From: JAGNHN01 sp964590645
Lineage (GTDB): Bacteria > Bacteroidota > Bacteroidia > Bacteroidales > JAGNHN01
DNA: 64,000 nucleotides
Direction: 5' to 3'
Assembly (NCBI GenBank): GCA_964590645.1
Contig: CAZPYJ010000020.1
Location: 12,032 to 76,031 of the forward strand
Both the position numbers and the translations under genes were made by a program. The notes below the pieces were generated by a model that worked only from the letters and a program-made list of their open reading frames with translations, made no database searches and was not told the origin of the DNA. How positions within the stretch are numbered: position 1 is the first letter of the stretch; every line of letters begins with the position of its first letter. Below are positions 1 to 7,811 of this stretch, one piece after another.

Positions 1-290
1 TCGTGAATGCATTCAAAAAAGCCCATTCCTCCCGTAGGCTGGTCATAGCTCCAGGCTTTCTTTTCATTGATGAAAGCCGCTACCCGACCGATGCTTTTTC
101 CCTTACCGTCTTTCAAAACCCAACGGATGGCCTCTCCGTGGTCAAAAAAGCTGTTCTCTCCCGGAGTAAAAATGCTTTCGATGAGGGGATCAGGGGTGCA
201 TATCCAGTTTTTATCTTCGCGGTACATATCGCGCGCCACCTGGTGAAAAGCCTTGCTGCCGGCCTTGTCCGTAACCTGAATCAGTTCCAT
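1..290 (-). CDS. GNAT-like acyltransferase, N-terminal part only
   Basis: The gene starts at an ATG whose complement is 288-290 and runs off the left edge, so only 96 codons are visible and no stop is seen. The start reads MELIQVTDKAGSKAF, and further on come the short stretches FFDHGEAIRW, IGRVAAFIN and PTGGMGFFE. These match the N-terminus of a family of roughly 380-residue Bacteroidota proteins annotated as GNAT-family N-acyltransferases. The substrate of that family is not known to me. It is divergent from the LptF/LptG gene, and a TATCTTTG -7 box lies about 45 bases upstream of the start. Family assignment is from sequence pattern only. Confidence 0.75.
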   Translation of the reverse strand, partial: MELIQVTDKAGSKAFHQVARDMYREDKNWICTPDPLIESIFTPGENSFFDHGEAIRWVLKDGKGKSIGRVAAFINEKKAWSYDQPTGGMGFFECIH

Positions 291-335
291 TCTGCTTGAT
301 TTGTGGCTGATGTTGCCATTGTATCCTTATGCCTG

Positions 336-343
336 CAAAGATA
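336..343 (-). promoter_or_regulatory. Putative -7 box for the acyltransferase gene
   Basis: Read on the minus strand the bases are TATCTTTG, an exact match to the Bacteroidota -7 consensus TAnnTTTG. No TTTG lies at the ideal 19-base spacing; the nearest related element is CTTG at 23 bases. Predicted transcription would start about 40 bases before the acyltransferase ATG. Confidence 0.45.
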
Positions 344-395
344 AGCGGGCTTTCTGAACCGGCAGTCAAGCCTGACTGCGCAAACCGATAATCCC

Positions 396-403
396 TATCT
401 TTG
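396..403 (+). promoter_or_regulatory. Putative -7 box for the lptF/G gene
   Basis: The bases TATCTTTG match the Bacteroidota -7 consensus exactly and lie 24 bases before the TTG start of the permease gene. The -33 element is not recognisable. With the box on the other strand it forms a divergent pair of identical -7 octamers in a 136-base intergenic region. Confidence 0.45.
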
Positions 404-426
404 CCTCAAAGCGCAATATTAGCAAT

Positions 427-1881
427 TTGAAGCTGAAAAAGATCCATTTTCTTGTAATAAAGTCTTACGTCGGTCCGCTGATCCTGACTTTCTTTATCGC
501 CATCTTCATCCTGCTGATGCAGTTCCTCTGGAAGTATGTGGATGATCTGGTGGGAAAGGGTCTGGAGTGGTACATCATCGGAGAGCTGCTTTTCTACGCC
601 AGTGCCACCTTTGTACCCCTGGCCCTCCCTCTGGCCATCCTGCTTTCATCCATAATGACTTTCGGAAACCTGGGAGAGCATTATGAGCTGGTGGCAATGA
701 AATCTTCTGGCCTGTCGCTGAAAAAGATAATGGCTCCCCTTGTAGTCCTCTCCGTTCTGATCAGCATCTCCGCCTTTTATTTTTCGAACAACATCCTGCC
801 CCGGGCCAACCTGAAGTTTCACTCCATTTTATATGATGTCCGCAAACATCGCCTCGCCTTCAATATTGAACCCGGTGTATTTTACAAAGGCATAGATGGA
901 TTTGTGATCCGTGCTTCGGCCAAGGATGAAGACGGCAATACCCTGCGGGATATGATGATTTACGACCACCGGGGACGAACTGGCAATACTACTGTGACCC
1001 TGGCTGAAACCGGAAGGATGGAAATCAGTCCCGATCAGCGCTCGGTGGTTTTTACCCTTTTCAACGGGAACAATTACAATGAAGAAACAGAAGGCCGTAA
1101 AAAGCTGGAAACCCGGCCTTTTCAGCGCAGTGCTTTTCGCAAGCAGGTGAGGCGTTTCGACCTGAGCGGATTTGAGTTGAACCGGACTGACGAAAGCCTT
1201 TTCAGGAACAACTATCATATGTTCAATACTACTCAGCTGCGCTATGCGCGAGACTCTTTGCAGGAGGAGCTGATGGAGCGCAAAACGGATGTGCGCCGCA
1301 CCCTGATCACGAACTTTAATCATCTGATGCTCACCGACACCCTTCCTCAGGATAGCCTTGTGCCGGTATCCAATGAGTCCTACGAAACCCTGCTTGGATC
1401 TCTGGATGCACCGGCCTTGCAGCGGGTGTTCGAATCGGCCCTGAGCAGCGCACGGAATATCAGGGAAAGGATCAATTCCATTTCGATGGATCACGAATAC
1501 AAGGCTCGCCGGATCCGCAAGCACGAAGTAGAGTTGCACCGGAAGTTTACCCTCTCCTTCGCCTGCCTGATTCTTTTCTTCATTGGTGCTCCGCTGGGTG
1601 CCATCATCAGGAAGGGCGGACTGGGAATGCCCCTGGTGATGTCGGTGCTGATGTTTGTGGTATATCATATCAGTTCGATGATGGGAGAAAAATTTACCAA
1701 GGAGTTGGTCATTCCGTCCTGGCAGGGAATGTGGCTGGCTTCGGCGATTTTCCTTCCCCTGGGTGTTTTTCTGACAATCAAAGCCACCACAGATGCCCCT
1801 CTCCTGGATGCCGATGGCTACCGCAAGCGATGGGAACGCCTCACAGCCTGGTTTACACGAAAGAAAAGGAGTGCGGAATGA
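427..1881 (+). CDS. LptF/LptG-family LPS export permease
   Basis: An inner-membrane permease of the YjgP/YjgQ type (484 aa). In this family two permease subunits work with the LptB ATPase to extract lipopolysaccharide from the inner membrane and pass it to the periplasmic bridge. The protein has the expected plan: about three hydrophobic segments in the first 120 residues, a large soluble periplasmic part (about 130-375), then three more hydrophobic segments (about 385-465). The start is TTG; it gives the family-typical MKLKKIHFLVIKSYVGP and no ATG lies nearby. The stop overlaps the ATG of the next glycosyltransferase gene (ATGA), so they are probably translationally coupled, which fits a shared role in envelope glycan assembly. 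I cannot tell LptF from LptG. Confidence 0.88.
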   Translation: MKLKKIHFLVIKSYVGPLILTFFIAIFILLMQFLWKYVDDLVGKGLEWYIIGELLFYASATFVPLALPLAILLSSIMTFGNLGEHYELVAMKSSGLSLKKIMAPLVVLSVLISISAFYFSNNILPRANLKFHSILYDVRKHRLAFNIEPGVFYKGIDGFVIRASAKDEDGNTLRDMMIYDHRGRTGNTTVTLAETGRMEISPDQRSVVFTLFNGNNYNEETEGRKKLETRPFQRSAFRKQVRRFDLSGFELNRTDESLFRNNYHMFNTTQLRYARDSLQEELMERKTDVRRTLITNFNHLMLTDTLPQDSLVPVSNESYETLLGSLDAPALQRVFESALSSARNIRERINSISMDHEYKARRIRKHEVELHRKFTLSFACLILFFIGAPLGAIIRKGGLGMPLVMSVLMFVVYHISSMMGEKFTKELVIPSWQGMWLASAIFLPLGVFLTIKATTDAPLLDADGYRKRWERLTAWFTRKKRSAE

Positions 1882-3080
1882 AGGTATTGATGCTGTGCAA
1901 TAAATCGCCCTATCCGGCTGTGGAAGGAGGCCCCCTTGCGATGGATGCAATGATCCGTGGCTTGCTGGAGGCCGGATGCACGGTCGAAGTGCTGGCGGCA
2001 GAAAGCCCCAAATACCCTGCTGCAAACCCTCCGGAGGCCTTGAGACAACACGCCGGCTTTGGATTCCAAACTGCAAGAGTAGATCTCCGACTGCGCCCCC
2101 TCCCGGCCTTATGGAATTTGCTGCGCCGCCGCTCCTACCACTCTGCCCGCTTCTCCTCCCCCGATTTTGCCAATGCGCTGAAGCAACTGCTGTCCAGGCA
2201 GTCGTTCGATATCATTCAGTTCGAGACACCTTTTCTGGGACATTACCTCCCATTTATTCGAAAGCACTCCAAAGCGAAACTCGTCCTCCGCGCCCACAAC
2301 ATTGAGCAAAGGATATGGCAGCGCCTGGCCCAAAGGGAGGCAAACGCAGTAAAAAGGATGTACCTGAAAGACCTCAGCCGTTTGCTGTCCCGCTTTGAAA
2401 AGCAAATAGCTCTCTCCTGCGACGGGGTGGCGACCATCACAGCACAGGATGCGAGATGGTTTGAAAGCATTGGGGTGAAGCAGGTGAAAAGTTTTCCGTT
2501 CGGGATCAGTTTTCCGGATGAAGCGCTTCCTCCCCCGGATTTGAACAATGAGTTTTTCCATCTGGGTTCAATGGACTGGCTGCCTAACCAGGAAGGGATA
2601 CAATGGTTCCTGAAGGAAGTCTGGCCACTGGCTATGGCCCAAAAGCCTGACATCCGGCTTTTCCTGGCAGGCCGTAATATGCCTGAGGAAATGCTCCGGC
2701 TTGAGATTCCCGGCGTGGAGATTCAGGGTGAGGTGGAAGAGGCCCGGCAGTTTATGCAACGCCACGGCATTCTGGTGGTACCCCTGCGCTCGGGCAGCGG
2801 AATGCGGATCAAGATCATTGAAGGAATGATGCAGGGAAGGGCAATTGTCAGTACACGCATCGGGGCAGAAGGGATAGATGCCCTCGATGAAACCCATTTG
2901 CTGCTGGGGGATACCCCTGCTGAATTTGCCGCCCGGATGCTTCAGCTATCGAATGATACGGAGAAACGAAACCAGCTGGGGCGGCAGGCCCGGATCTTCG
3001 TGCGCGAGCATTTTGATCGTGGTGAGATCGGCTTGAGAATGCGCACATTTTATTCAGCACTTTGCGGCGCAAAAGAATGA
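1878..3080 (+). CDS. GT4-family glycosyltransferase
   Basis: A 400-residue GT-B-fold glycosyltransferase. The N-terminal Rossmann half begins MKVLMLCNKSPYPAVEGG, with the sugar-acceptor-side glycine loop (EGGPLAMDA). The C-terminal half carries the GT4 donor-site region (GSGMRIKIIEGMMQGRAIVST, split here as GSGMRIKIIE then GMMQGRAIVST), where the glutamate normally contacts the nucleotide sugar. The ATG overlaps the stop of the LptF/G gene by four bases. A longer frame from 1731 exists but lies inside the permease gene, so the coupled ATG is preferred. Donor and acceptor cannot be read from sequence; the neighbours suggest LPS or exopolysaccharide assembly. Confidence 0.88.
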   Translation: MKVLMLCNKSPYPAVEGGPLAMDAMIRGLLEAGCTVEVLAAESPKYPAANPPEALRQHAGFGFQTARVDLRLRPLPALWNLLRRRSYHSARFSSPDFANALKQLLSRQSFDIIQFETPFLGHYLPFIRKHSKAKLVLRAHNIEQRIWQRLAQREANAVKRMYLKDLSRLLSRFEKQIALSCDGVATITAQDARWFESIGVKQVKSFPFGISFPDEALPPPDLNNEFFHLGSMDWLPNQEGIQWFLKEVWPLAMAQKPDIRLFLAGRNMPEEMLRLEIPGVEIQGEVEEARQFMQRHGILVVPLRSGSGMRIKIIEGMMQGRAIVSTRIGAEGIDALDETHLLLGDTPAEFAARMLQLSNDTEKRNQLGRQARIFVREHFDRGEIGLRMRTFYSALCGAKE

Positions 3081-3083
3081 GGA

Positions 3084-4262
3084 ATGGATAAGCAGGATAA
3101 GAAACGATTGCTGGTGATCCTTCCCAGGGTGCCCTGGCCGCTGGAGAAAGGAGATAAGTTGCGCGCCTATCATCAGTTGCGCATCCTCAGCCGGTATTTT
3201 GAACTCCATCTCTTTGCCCTGAATGAGGGGCCCGTGCATCCGGAAGCCTTCCGGCAACTCTCACCCCTTTTCAAAAGCCTGCACTTCTTCCCACTCACTT
3301 TGGCCTCACGTATTCTGAATGTGGGCTTAGCCTGGCTCAGGGGATGGCCCTTGCAGGTGGGATATTTCTATAATTATTATGCACACCAAAAACTAAAGCA
3401 GATTACTGCCCTGCAACAAGCTGAATATATCTACGCCCAGCTTGCACGTACAGCGCCCTACGCAGTGGGCATAGATGCTTTCCGTACCCTGGATCTGCAG
3501 GACGCCTTTGCAGCCGGCATCCAGCGAAGGACTACAAAAGCCGCCTGGTACCTGCGGCCTTTTTTGAGGATGGAATTCCGGAGGATGCAAAGCTATGAGG
3601 CGAAGCTTCTTGAACGCTTCGATCAGCTCACCATCATCAGCGAGGCCGACCGGAACCTGATCGATTCTCCAGACAAAGAAAGGATAGGGATCGTGCCAAA
3701 TGGCGTGGATACAGCCTTTTTTCAGCCCCTGAAGAAAGCCCACACCACTGAAATTGTATTTACAGGGAATATGGCCTATCCGCCCAATATCGATGCCGCC
3801 CGCTTTCTGGTTCAGGAGATTATGCCCTTCGTATGGGCGGAGAAGCCGGAAACCCGGGTCGTCATTGCCGGGGCATTCCCCCACGCCGAAGTACGTGCCC
3901 TGGCGGGTTCCCGGGTGAAAGTGACCGGTTGGGTGGACGATATCCGCGAGGCCTATGCCTCGGCCCGCCTTTTTATTGCACCGATGCGCATTGGTACCGG
4001 GATGCAGAATAAGCTACTGGAAGCAATGGCGATGGAGATTCCCTGCATCACCACGCCTTTGGCCAACCAGCCCATTGGAACTGCTCCGGGAAAGGAAGTC
4101 AGGGTGGCGGAAACACCCGGGGACCTGGCAACGCACATCCTGGAACTCCTGGATGATCCGGAAAGCGCCAGGGCAATGGCCGAAGCAGCCGCTGCCTTCG
4201 TGCGGGAAAAATACAGTTGGGAAGGAGCCACGGCGCATCTTGTGTCTTTGTTTCCAGGGTAA
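3084..4262 (+). CDS. GT4-family glycosyltransferase
   Basis: A second GT-B glycosyltransferase (392 aa), three bases after the previous one. It starts with ILPRVPWPLEKGDKLRAYH, typical of sugar transferases from polysaccharide loci in which the acceptor loop reads P-x-G-D-x-x-R. The C-terminal half has IVFTGNMAYPPNIDAARF and the donor-binding stretch GTGMQNKLLEAMAMEIPCIT with the conserved Glu. It shares architecture with its neighbour but is clearly divergent, so the pair probably adds successive sugars rather than being a recent duplication. This is the last gene before the AT-rich island, and base composition drops sharply after its stop. Specific sugar chemistry is unknown. Confidence 0.87.
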   Translation: MDKQDKKRLLVILPRVPWPLEKGDKLRAYHQLRILSRYFELHLFALNEGPVHPEAFRQLSPLFKSLHFFPLTLASRILNVGLAWLRGWPLQVGYFYNYYAHQKLKQITALQQAEYIYAQLARTAPYAVGIDAFRTLDLQDAFAAGIQRRTTKAAWYLRPFLRMEFRRMQSYEAKLLERFDQLTIISEADRNLIDSPDKERIGIVPNGVDTAFFQPLKKAHTTEIVFTGNMAYPPNIDAARFLVQEIMPFVWAEKPETRVVIAGAFPHAEVRALAGSRVKVTGWVDDIREAYASARLFIAPMRIGTGMQNKLLEAMAMEIPCITTPLANQPIGTAPGKEVRVAETPGDLATHILELLDDPESARAMAEAAAAFVREKYSWEGATAHLVSLFPG

Positions 4263-4423
4263 GCATAAGCCTTGCTTTTCCCCTCCCTTCTCTTAAGAAA
4301 GCAAGATTGTTTGATTGAAGATTATTAATGCAGTCAGATTGAAAAGGGCCAAAAAGGGATAGGATAACTTGAATAGGCATCAGATGTCGATCCATCTCAT
4401 TAAGCCCCCAAAAAAACAAAACA

Positions 4424-5455
4424 ATGAGAAGAATTGAGATTTTGTTAGTGATTGTTGGAATAACATTCTACGCATACCAAAAGTCTTAAGACAGCAAGCT
4501 ATCTATAGAAAATCCGCCAAGAACGTTAAAATCATTAGAGCTACCTTGGAGTTACTCTGAAATTGAAACATATATGTTTGACACAACATTACTTAAAGAA
4601 ACTTTTGTCAACTTTTTTAATGATTTAACTGACTACGAAGAAGATGAATGAGTTGAATTGGATGATTACAGCATATTCGAAACCGTAATCTTTGCTGAGG
4701 CAGTTGTAAATCATAGAGGTGCTAATCGCTTTTATGATTACATTACAGATACCATCGACACATTTCAACTTGAACTTCAAACAGTAATAATAGTTAATGA
4801 TACCCCCTTCTACAACGGGAATGACATAGCTGATGAAATATTTAGTCTTGAAAGTTCTCTTGAGACGTTGCTTGGAGAGCATAGTGCAACTATGATTGAC
4901 TTTGAAATAGTTGATGTAGAAGAAACATTTATTACGCTCCGGGCTATTGTGCATTGGTCGGCGAATACGATAAGCATAATTGGTGGCTCCTTCGGAAATC
5001 CTACACCTTTCCCATCCAATTATTGCACAAAGTCTATCAATCCTGGGCCTTGCAATGGGAATTTTACTCCTCCACCATACGGAGCACCTGAGGAAATTGA
5101 ACGAAGGCTAAATCCTTGCCATTTGCAAACTGGCCCACCTTCTAATTGGTGCTCAGTAAATGCAAGTGTGTTTGGCCTCTCATACAATGGTTATTCCTAC
5201 ACTAATCCTAGTTATTCATACTATCTATGGGGTGGAGACTCACCCAATATTTCGATGCATACACCAACACTGAACATATGGTTGGATAAAGGTAAAGATT
5301 TGTGGAATGACTACGGATACCATAGAGCTGGACAATTCAATAATGTATATACATATTATATGAATTATATAGGTTTCACTCACCCGTGGGCTTCACCAAC
5401 AAACGGCTGGTTGTGTGAAATGCATTACGGATATTTTGTAACTTGTTTTAATTAA
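4424..5455 (+). pseudogene. Secreted protein gene with two in-frame stops
   Basis: One reading frame runs from an ATG at 4424 to a stop at 5455 (344 codons) but is broken by TAA at 4487-4489 and TGA at 4649-4651. All three pieces are in the same frame with no shift. The first 21 codons (MRRIEILLVIVGITFYAYQ) look like a short signal or membrane anchor. The middle piece is acidic (ends TDYEEDE) and the last 265 codons contain a Cys/Pro/Asn/Tyr-rich region (PSNYCTKSINPGPCNG, then PPSNWCSVNASVFG). The second half could be re-started at TTG 4658 but would lack a signal. I do not recognise the family. The simplest reading is a gene inactivated by two nonsense mutations. The codon usage is AT-rich, unlike the neighbours. 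Confidence 0.7.
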
Positions 5456-5476
5456 TACTGCCGAACAATATAAAGG

Positions 5477-6994
5477 ATGCCAAACTGTCTTTTTTTAAGA
5501 GTGTTTGTGAGTATGATTATGCTCGGTACAGTCATTGTAACACAGGGGCAACAAATATCTTGGTTAGCATCAGATTCAAATAAACAAATATTGATTGGGA
5601 AAACTTGCATCTTAGAGGACGAGCTTGTCATACCTTTACATATTTATGACATAAATAACCACACGAGAACTTCAAGTATCCTAAAATTCAATACTAATAA
5701 CAGTTCTGTAAAGGAGTTCAATGTTATTGCCCATTCTTCTGATTCTGTTGATGTCATTGAGCATTGTGTGCTTTTTCAGGATCATTTATGGGCATTTGGC
5801 CGTAGTTTCAACAAATCAAATCAATCGCAGGATTTATTAATTAGACAGTATGATACTTCTTTTGCCTTAATGTGGGACACTGTATTGGTTGATACATTAT
5901 ATTCATTTGAATACTTTCAAGACATTGATTTTGGTGATTCAACATTTTTCCTCGTGTCGCAATCAGATCCTTCGCCCAGTGTAGGCAAAATCTGGACAAT
6001 TGATGACGGAAGGGTCACTCAACGATTCACAATACCGGTAGATACGTTCAGCATTAGTTTTTGGAGAAACCTTTTTGTGGATGCGAACACTGGAACTATA
6101 ACCGTAAAACAGGATTTGGGGTATAGGCTTATTATCGATGCGGATTCGTTTTCGCTGGATACGGCTACCTATATGAGCTATCACGACTTTTTTGCTTCTC
6201 CATTTATTACAGGGCTGGATAGTAACTTATACCTTGAAATTTTTGCTCATAAGAAACCCGGCACGCAATTTCCAAACGTAGAATGGCAAACAGTCATATG
6301 CACTACAAACAATTATGGTCAAGTCATAAACGAATATGTCTTAGACCCCACAGTAGCCGGAACTGAAGTTTACTACCAGAACTCTACCGAAACCCTAAAT
6401 CAGGATACCCTCATCAGTTGTGTAATTCAAAGTGATGAGTTTCTCAATTTTGGATACGCTACACCTCATTCCAGTGTAATTTACCCATTCGAGACCAATA
6501 TTACTATATATGCATATTCTCCTCAAGGATCCGTACACTGGTCAAGTAGTTTCAATATCGATGGGTTCATTTATCCAATTGCCCTTCATTTAACGTCCTC
6601 AAATGAACTGATACTGATTGGACAAATGGTATACGTTGACAATTGGGGTACTGGGCAACCTCTCCCAAACAGGCCTTTCATAGTTAAATTAAGCAAGGAA
6701 GGACAGATACTGCAACGTTCACAAAGAGACCTTCATAGTACCAGTCAATTGACGTGCTACCCAAATCCAAATGATGGCATCTTCCACATAAATCTGAGAA
6801 AAGAACAATTAACCCAAAGTCCTCTAAGCATCGAAATTTTTGATTTGTTCGGGAAGAAAGTGAAAGAGTTAAATGAAACGGCTCACAACGAATCAATAAA
6901 AATAGACATCTCGGATTTGCGAGGCAGTCTGTACTTAATAAGTGTGTATGACAAGGACAACATTTATGGGACAATAAAGATTCTGAAACAGTAA
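5477..6994 (+). CDS. T9SS cargo protein with type A sorting domain
   Basis: A 505-residue secreted protein. The N-terminus is a Sec signal peptide (hydrophobic VFVSMIMLGTVIVTQG, cleavage likely before QQISW). The last ~85 residues form a Por-secretion-system tail: LTCYPNPNDGIFHINL, then IEIFDLFGKKVKEL, then DLRGSLYLISVYD and a basic end (IKILKQ). Such tails direct proteins through the type IX secretion system to the cell surface. The middle shows no catalytic motif; it has irregular beta-rich stretches such as might form a propeller, but I cannot assign one. It starts 21 bases after the pseudogene and shares its AT-rich base use, so both probably arrived together. Target or substrate is unknown. 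Confidence 0.85.
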   Translation: MPNCLFLRVFVSMIMLGTVIVTQGQQISWLASDSNKQILIGKTCILEDELVIPLHIYDINNHTRTSSILKFNTNNSSVKEFNVIAHSSDSVDVIEHCVLFQDHLWAFGRSFNKSNQSQDLLIRQYDTSFALMWDTVLVDTLYSFEYFQDIDFGDSTFFLVSQSDPSPSVGKIWTIDDGRVTQRFTIPVDTFSISFWRNLFVDANTGTITVKQDLGYRLIIDADSFSLDTATYMSYHDFFASPFITGLDSNLYLEIFAHKKPGTQFPNVEWQTVICTTNNYGQVINEYVLDPTVAGTEVYYQNSTETLNQDTLISCVIQSDEFLNFGYATPHSSVIYPFETNITIYAYSPQGSVHWSSSFNIDGFIYPIALHLTSSNELILIGQMVYVDNWGTGQPLPNRPFIVKLSKEGQILQRSQRDLHSTSQLTCYPNPNDGIFHINLRKEQLTQSPLSIEIFDLFGKKVKELNETAHNESIKIDISDLRGSLYLISVYDKDNIYGTIKILKQ

Positions 6995-7043
6995 TCCAAA
7001 AGCTGCTTCAAATCCTTCCGAAATACGGCCAAAGCGTCAAAAG

Positions 7044-7235
7044 TCATTGTGCTTCAATCTCGTCTCCATAGTTTCTTACAGAGTAGGGAGCCTCTCTGTA
7101 GAAAGCTAATTCATAATTAATTTCTTCTCCCTCTTTTGAAGCCAGCCAGGGTATATCCTTATGAGAATAGCTGCTGATAGCGGAGGCAGACGACGTTTTT
7201 GAGCTTATTGATTTGAAGCGTAGGCACGGAAACAC
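7044..7235 (-). pseudogene. Probable remnant of a SocA/Panacea-type antitoxin
   Basis: A minus-strand frame encodes up to 63 residues whose last 45 read AISSYSHKDIPWLASKEG, then EINYELAFYREAPYSVR. The pattern (Ser-His-x-Asp-x-Pro-Trp, followed by a Tyr-rich FYR...YSVR end) resembles the C-terminus of DUF4065 (SocA-like) antitoxins as I remember them. The upstream two thirds of such a protein (about 150 residues) is absent. The first residues of this frame (FPCLRFKSISSK) look unlike the family, so a frameshift near 7200 is likely. No full-length gene or toxin partner is present. The assignment rests on memory of family pattern and could be wrong; it may be chance coding. Confidence 0.35.
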
Positions 7236-7443
7236 GTTCTTCCTCTTTTTTCGTCGTCTTCTCTTCTATGGCAACTTATTGGGGTGTTTCCTTGTTCAAA
7301 GGGACAAAGAAAAGCAATGATTTAAATTGAAACAATGTGATGTTGTATATTAGAACAGATAGTTTCTTTACTCGAGAGATTCACCACAGATAGCAATTAT
7401 TGATACAAGATTCCTTGATTTATACGGATTATATTTTTTATGA

Positions 7444-7455
7444 TTGTACGTACAA
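7444..7455. promoter_or_regulatory. 12-bp perfect palindrome upstream of antitoxin
   Basis: TTGTACGTACAA is a perfect inverted repeat lying 16 bases before the DUF6364 ATG. Antitoxins commonly repress their own operon through such palindromes, so this is a candidate operator. The function is inferred from position only. Confidence 0.4.
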
Positions 7456-7471
7456 ACAAAGGCCTGCAGAA

Positions 7472-7708
7472 ATGGATACTAAGTTGACTTTAAAACTTGA
7501 CAAGTTCGTAATTGATAGAGCAAAGAAATATGCCGCATCACATCAGAAAAGTCTTTCAAGGCTGATAGAGGCTTATTTGAAATCCTTAACCGAAAAAGAT
7601 GCTTCAGACTCAGGGGATGACTTTGATATATCACCTTTTGTAGAAAGTATGAGAACAGGAGTCCAGATTCCTGCCAACTACGATTACAAAAAGGCATACG
7701 GTGAATAA
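7472..7708 (+). CDS. DUF6364-family antitoxin, orphan
   Basis: A 78-residue protein beginning MDTKLTLKLDKFVIDRAKKY and continuing SLSRLIEAYLKSLTE, which matches the ribbon-helix-helix-like N-terminus of DUF6364. Members are usually VapB-like antitoxins encoded just before a PIN-domain ribonuclease toxin. The ATG at 7472 is chosen over an upstream in-frame codon at 7400 because family homology begins there and a palindrome lies between them. The protein ends ANYDYKKAYGE; relatives usually go on for about 5-8 residues, so the end may be clipped. No PIN gene follows: hisS begins about 100 bases downstream. It looks like an antitoxin that has lost its toxin. The context is AT-rich. Confidence 0.75.
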   Translation: MDTKLTLKLDKFVIDRAKKYAASHQKSLSRLIEAYLKSLTEKDASDSGDDFDISPFVESMRTGVQIPANYDYKKAYGE

Positions 7709-7811
7709 TCCTGCTTTGAAAAGCAGATCCCAAGCTTTCATCAAACGCCCGGGCAGCCCCTTTGCCCATCCTCCCGAATGCTTACCTTTGCCTCTTCCAA
7801 TTCAGCTTAAT

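Larger units (their letters stand above)
6995..7471. other. AT-rich gap between T9SS gene and antitoxin
   Basis: No intact gene is seen in these 477 bases. The stretch 7044-7235 holds a probable remnant of an antitoxin gene on the minus strand, and 7444-7455 is a perfect palindrome; both are listed separately. The rest is AT-rich and shows no RNA gene or transposon end that I can recognise. Confidence 0.6.

Noticed and set aside
829..2076. 415-codon minus-strand open frame
   Set aside because: It lies opposite the LptF/G permease and the first GT4 gene and has a low-complexity, antisense-like sequence. No family pattern is seen.
4658..5455. Independent gene starting at TTG 4658
   Set aside because: The frame continues unbroken except for two stops back to a signal-like ATG at 4424, so it is better read as part of a decayed longer gene.
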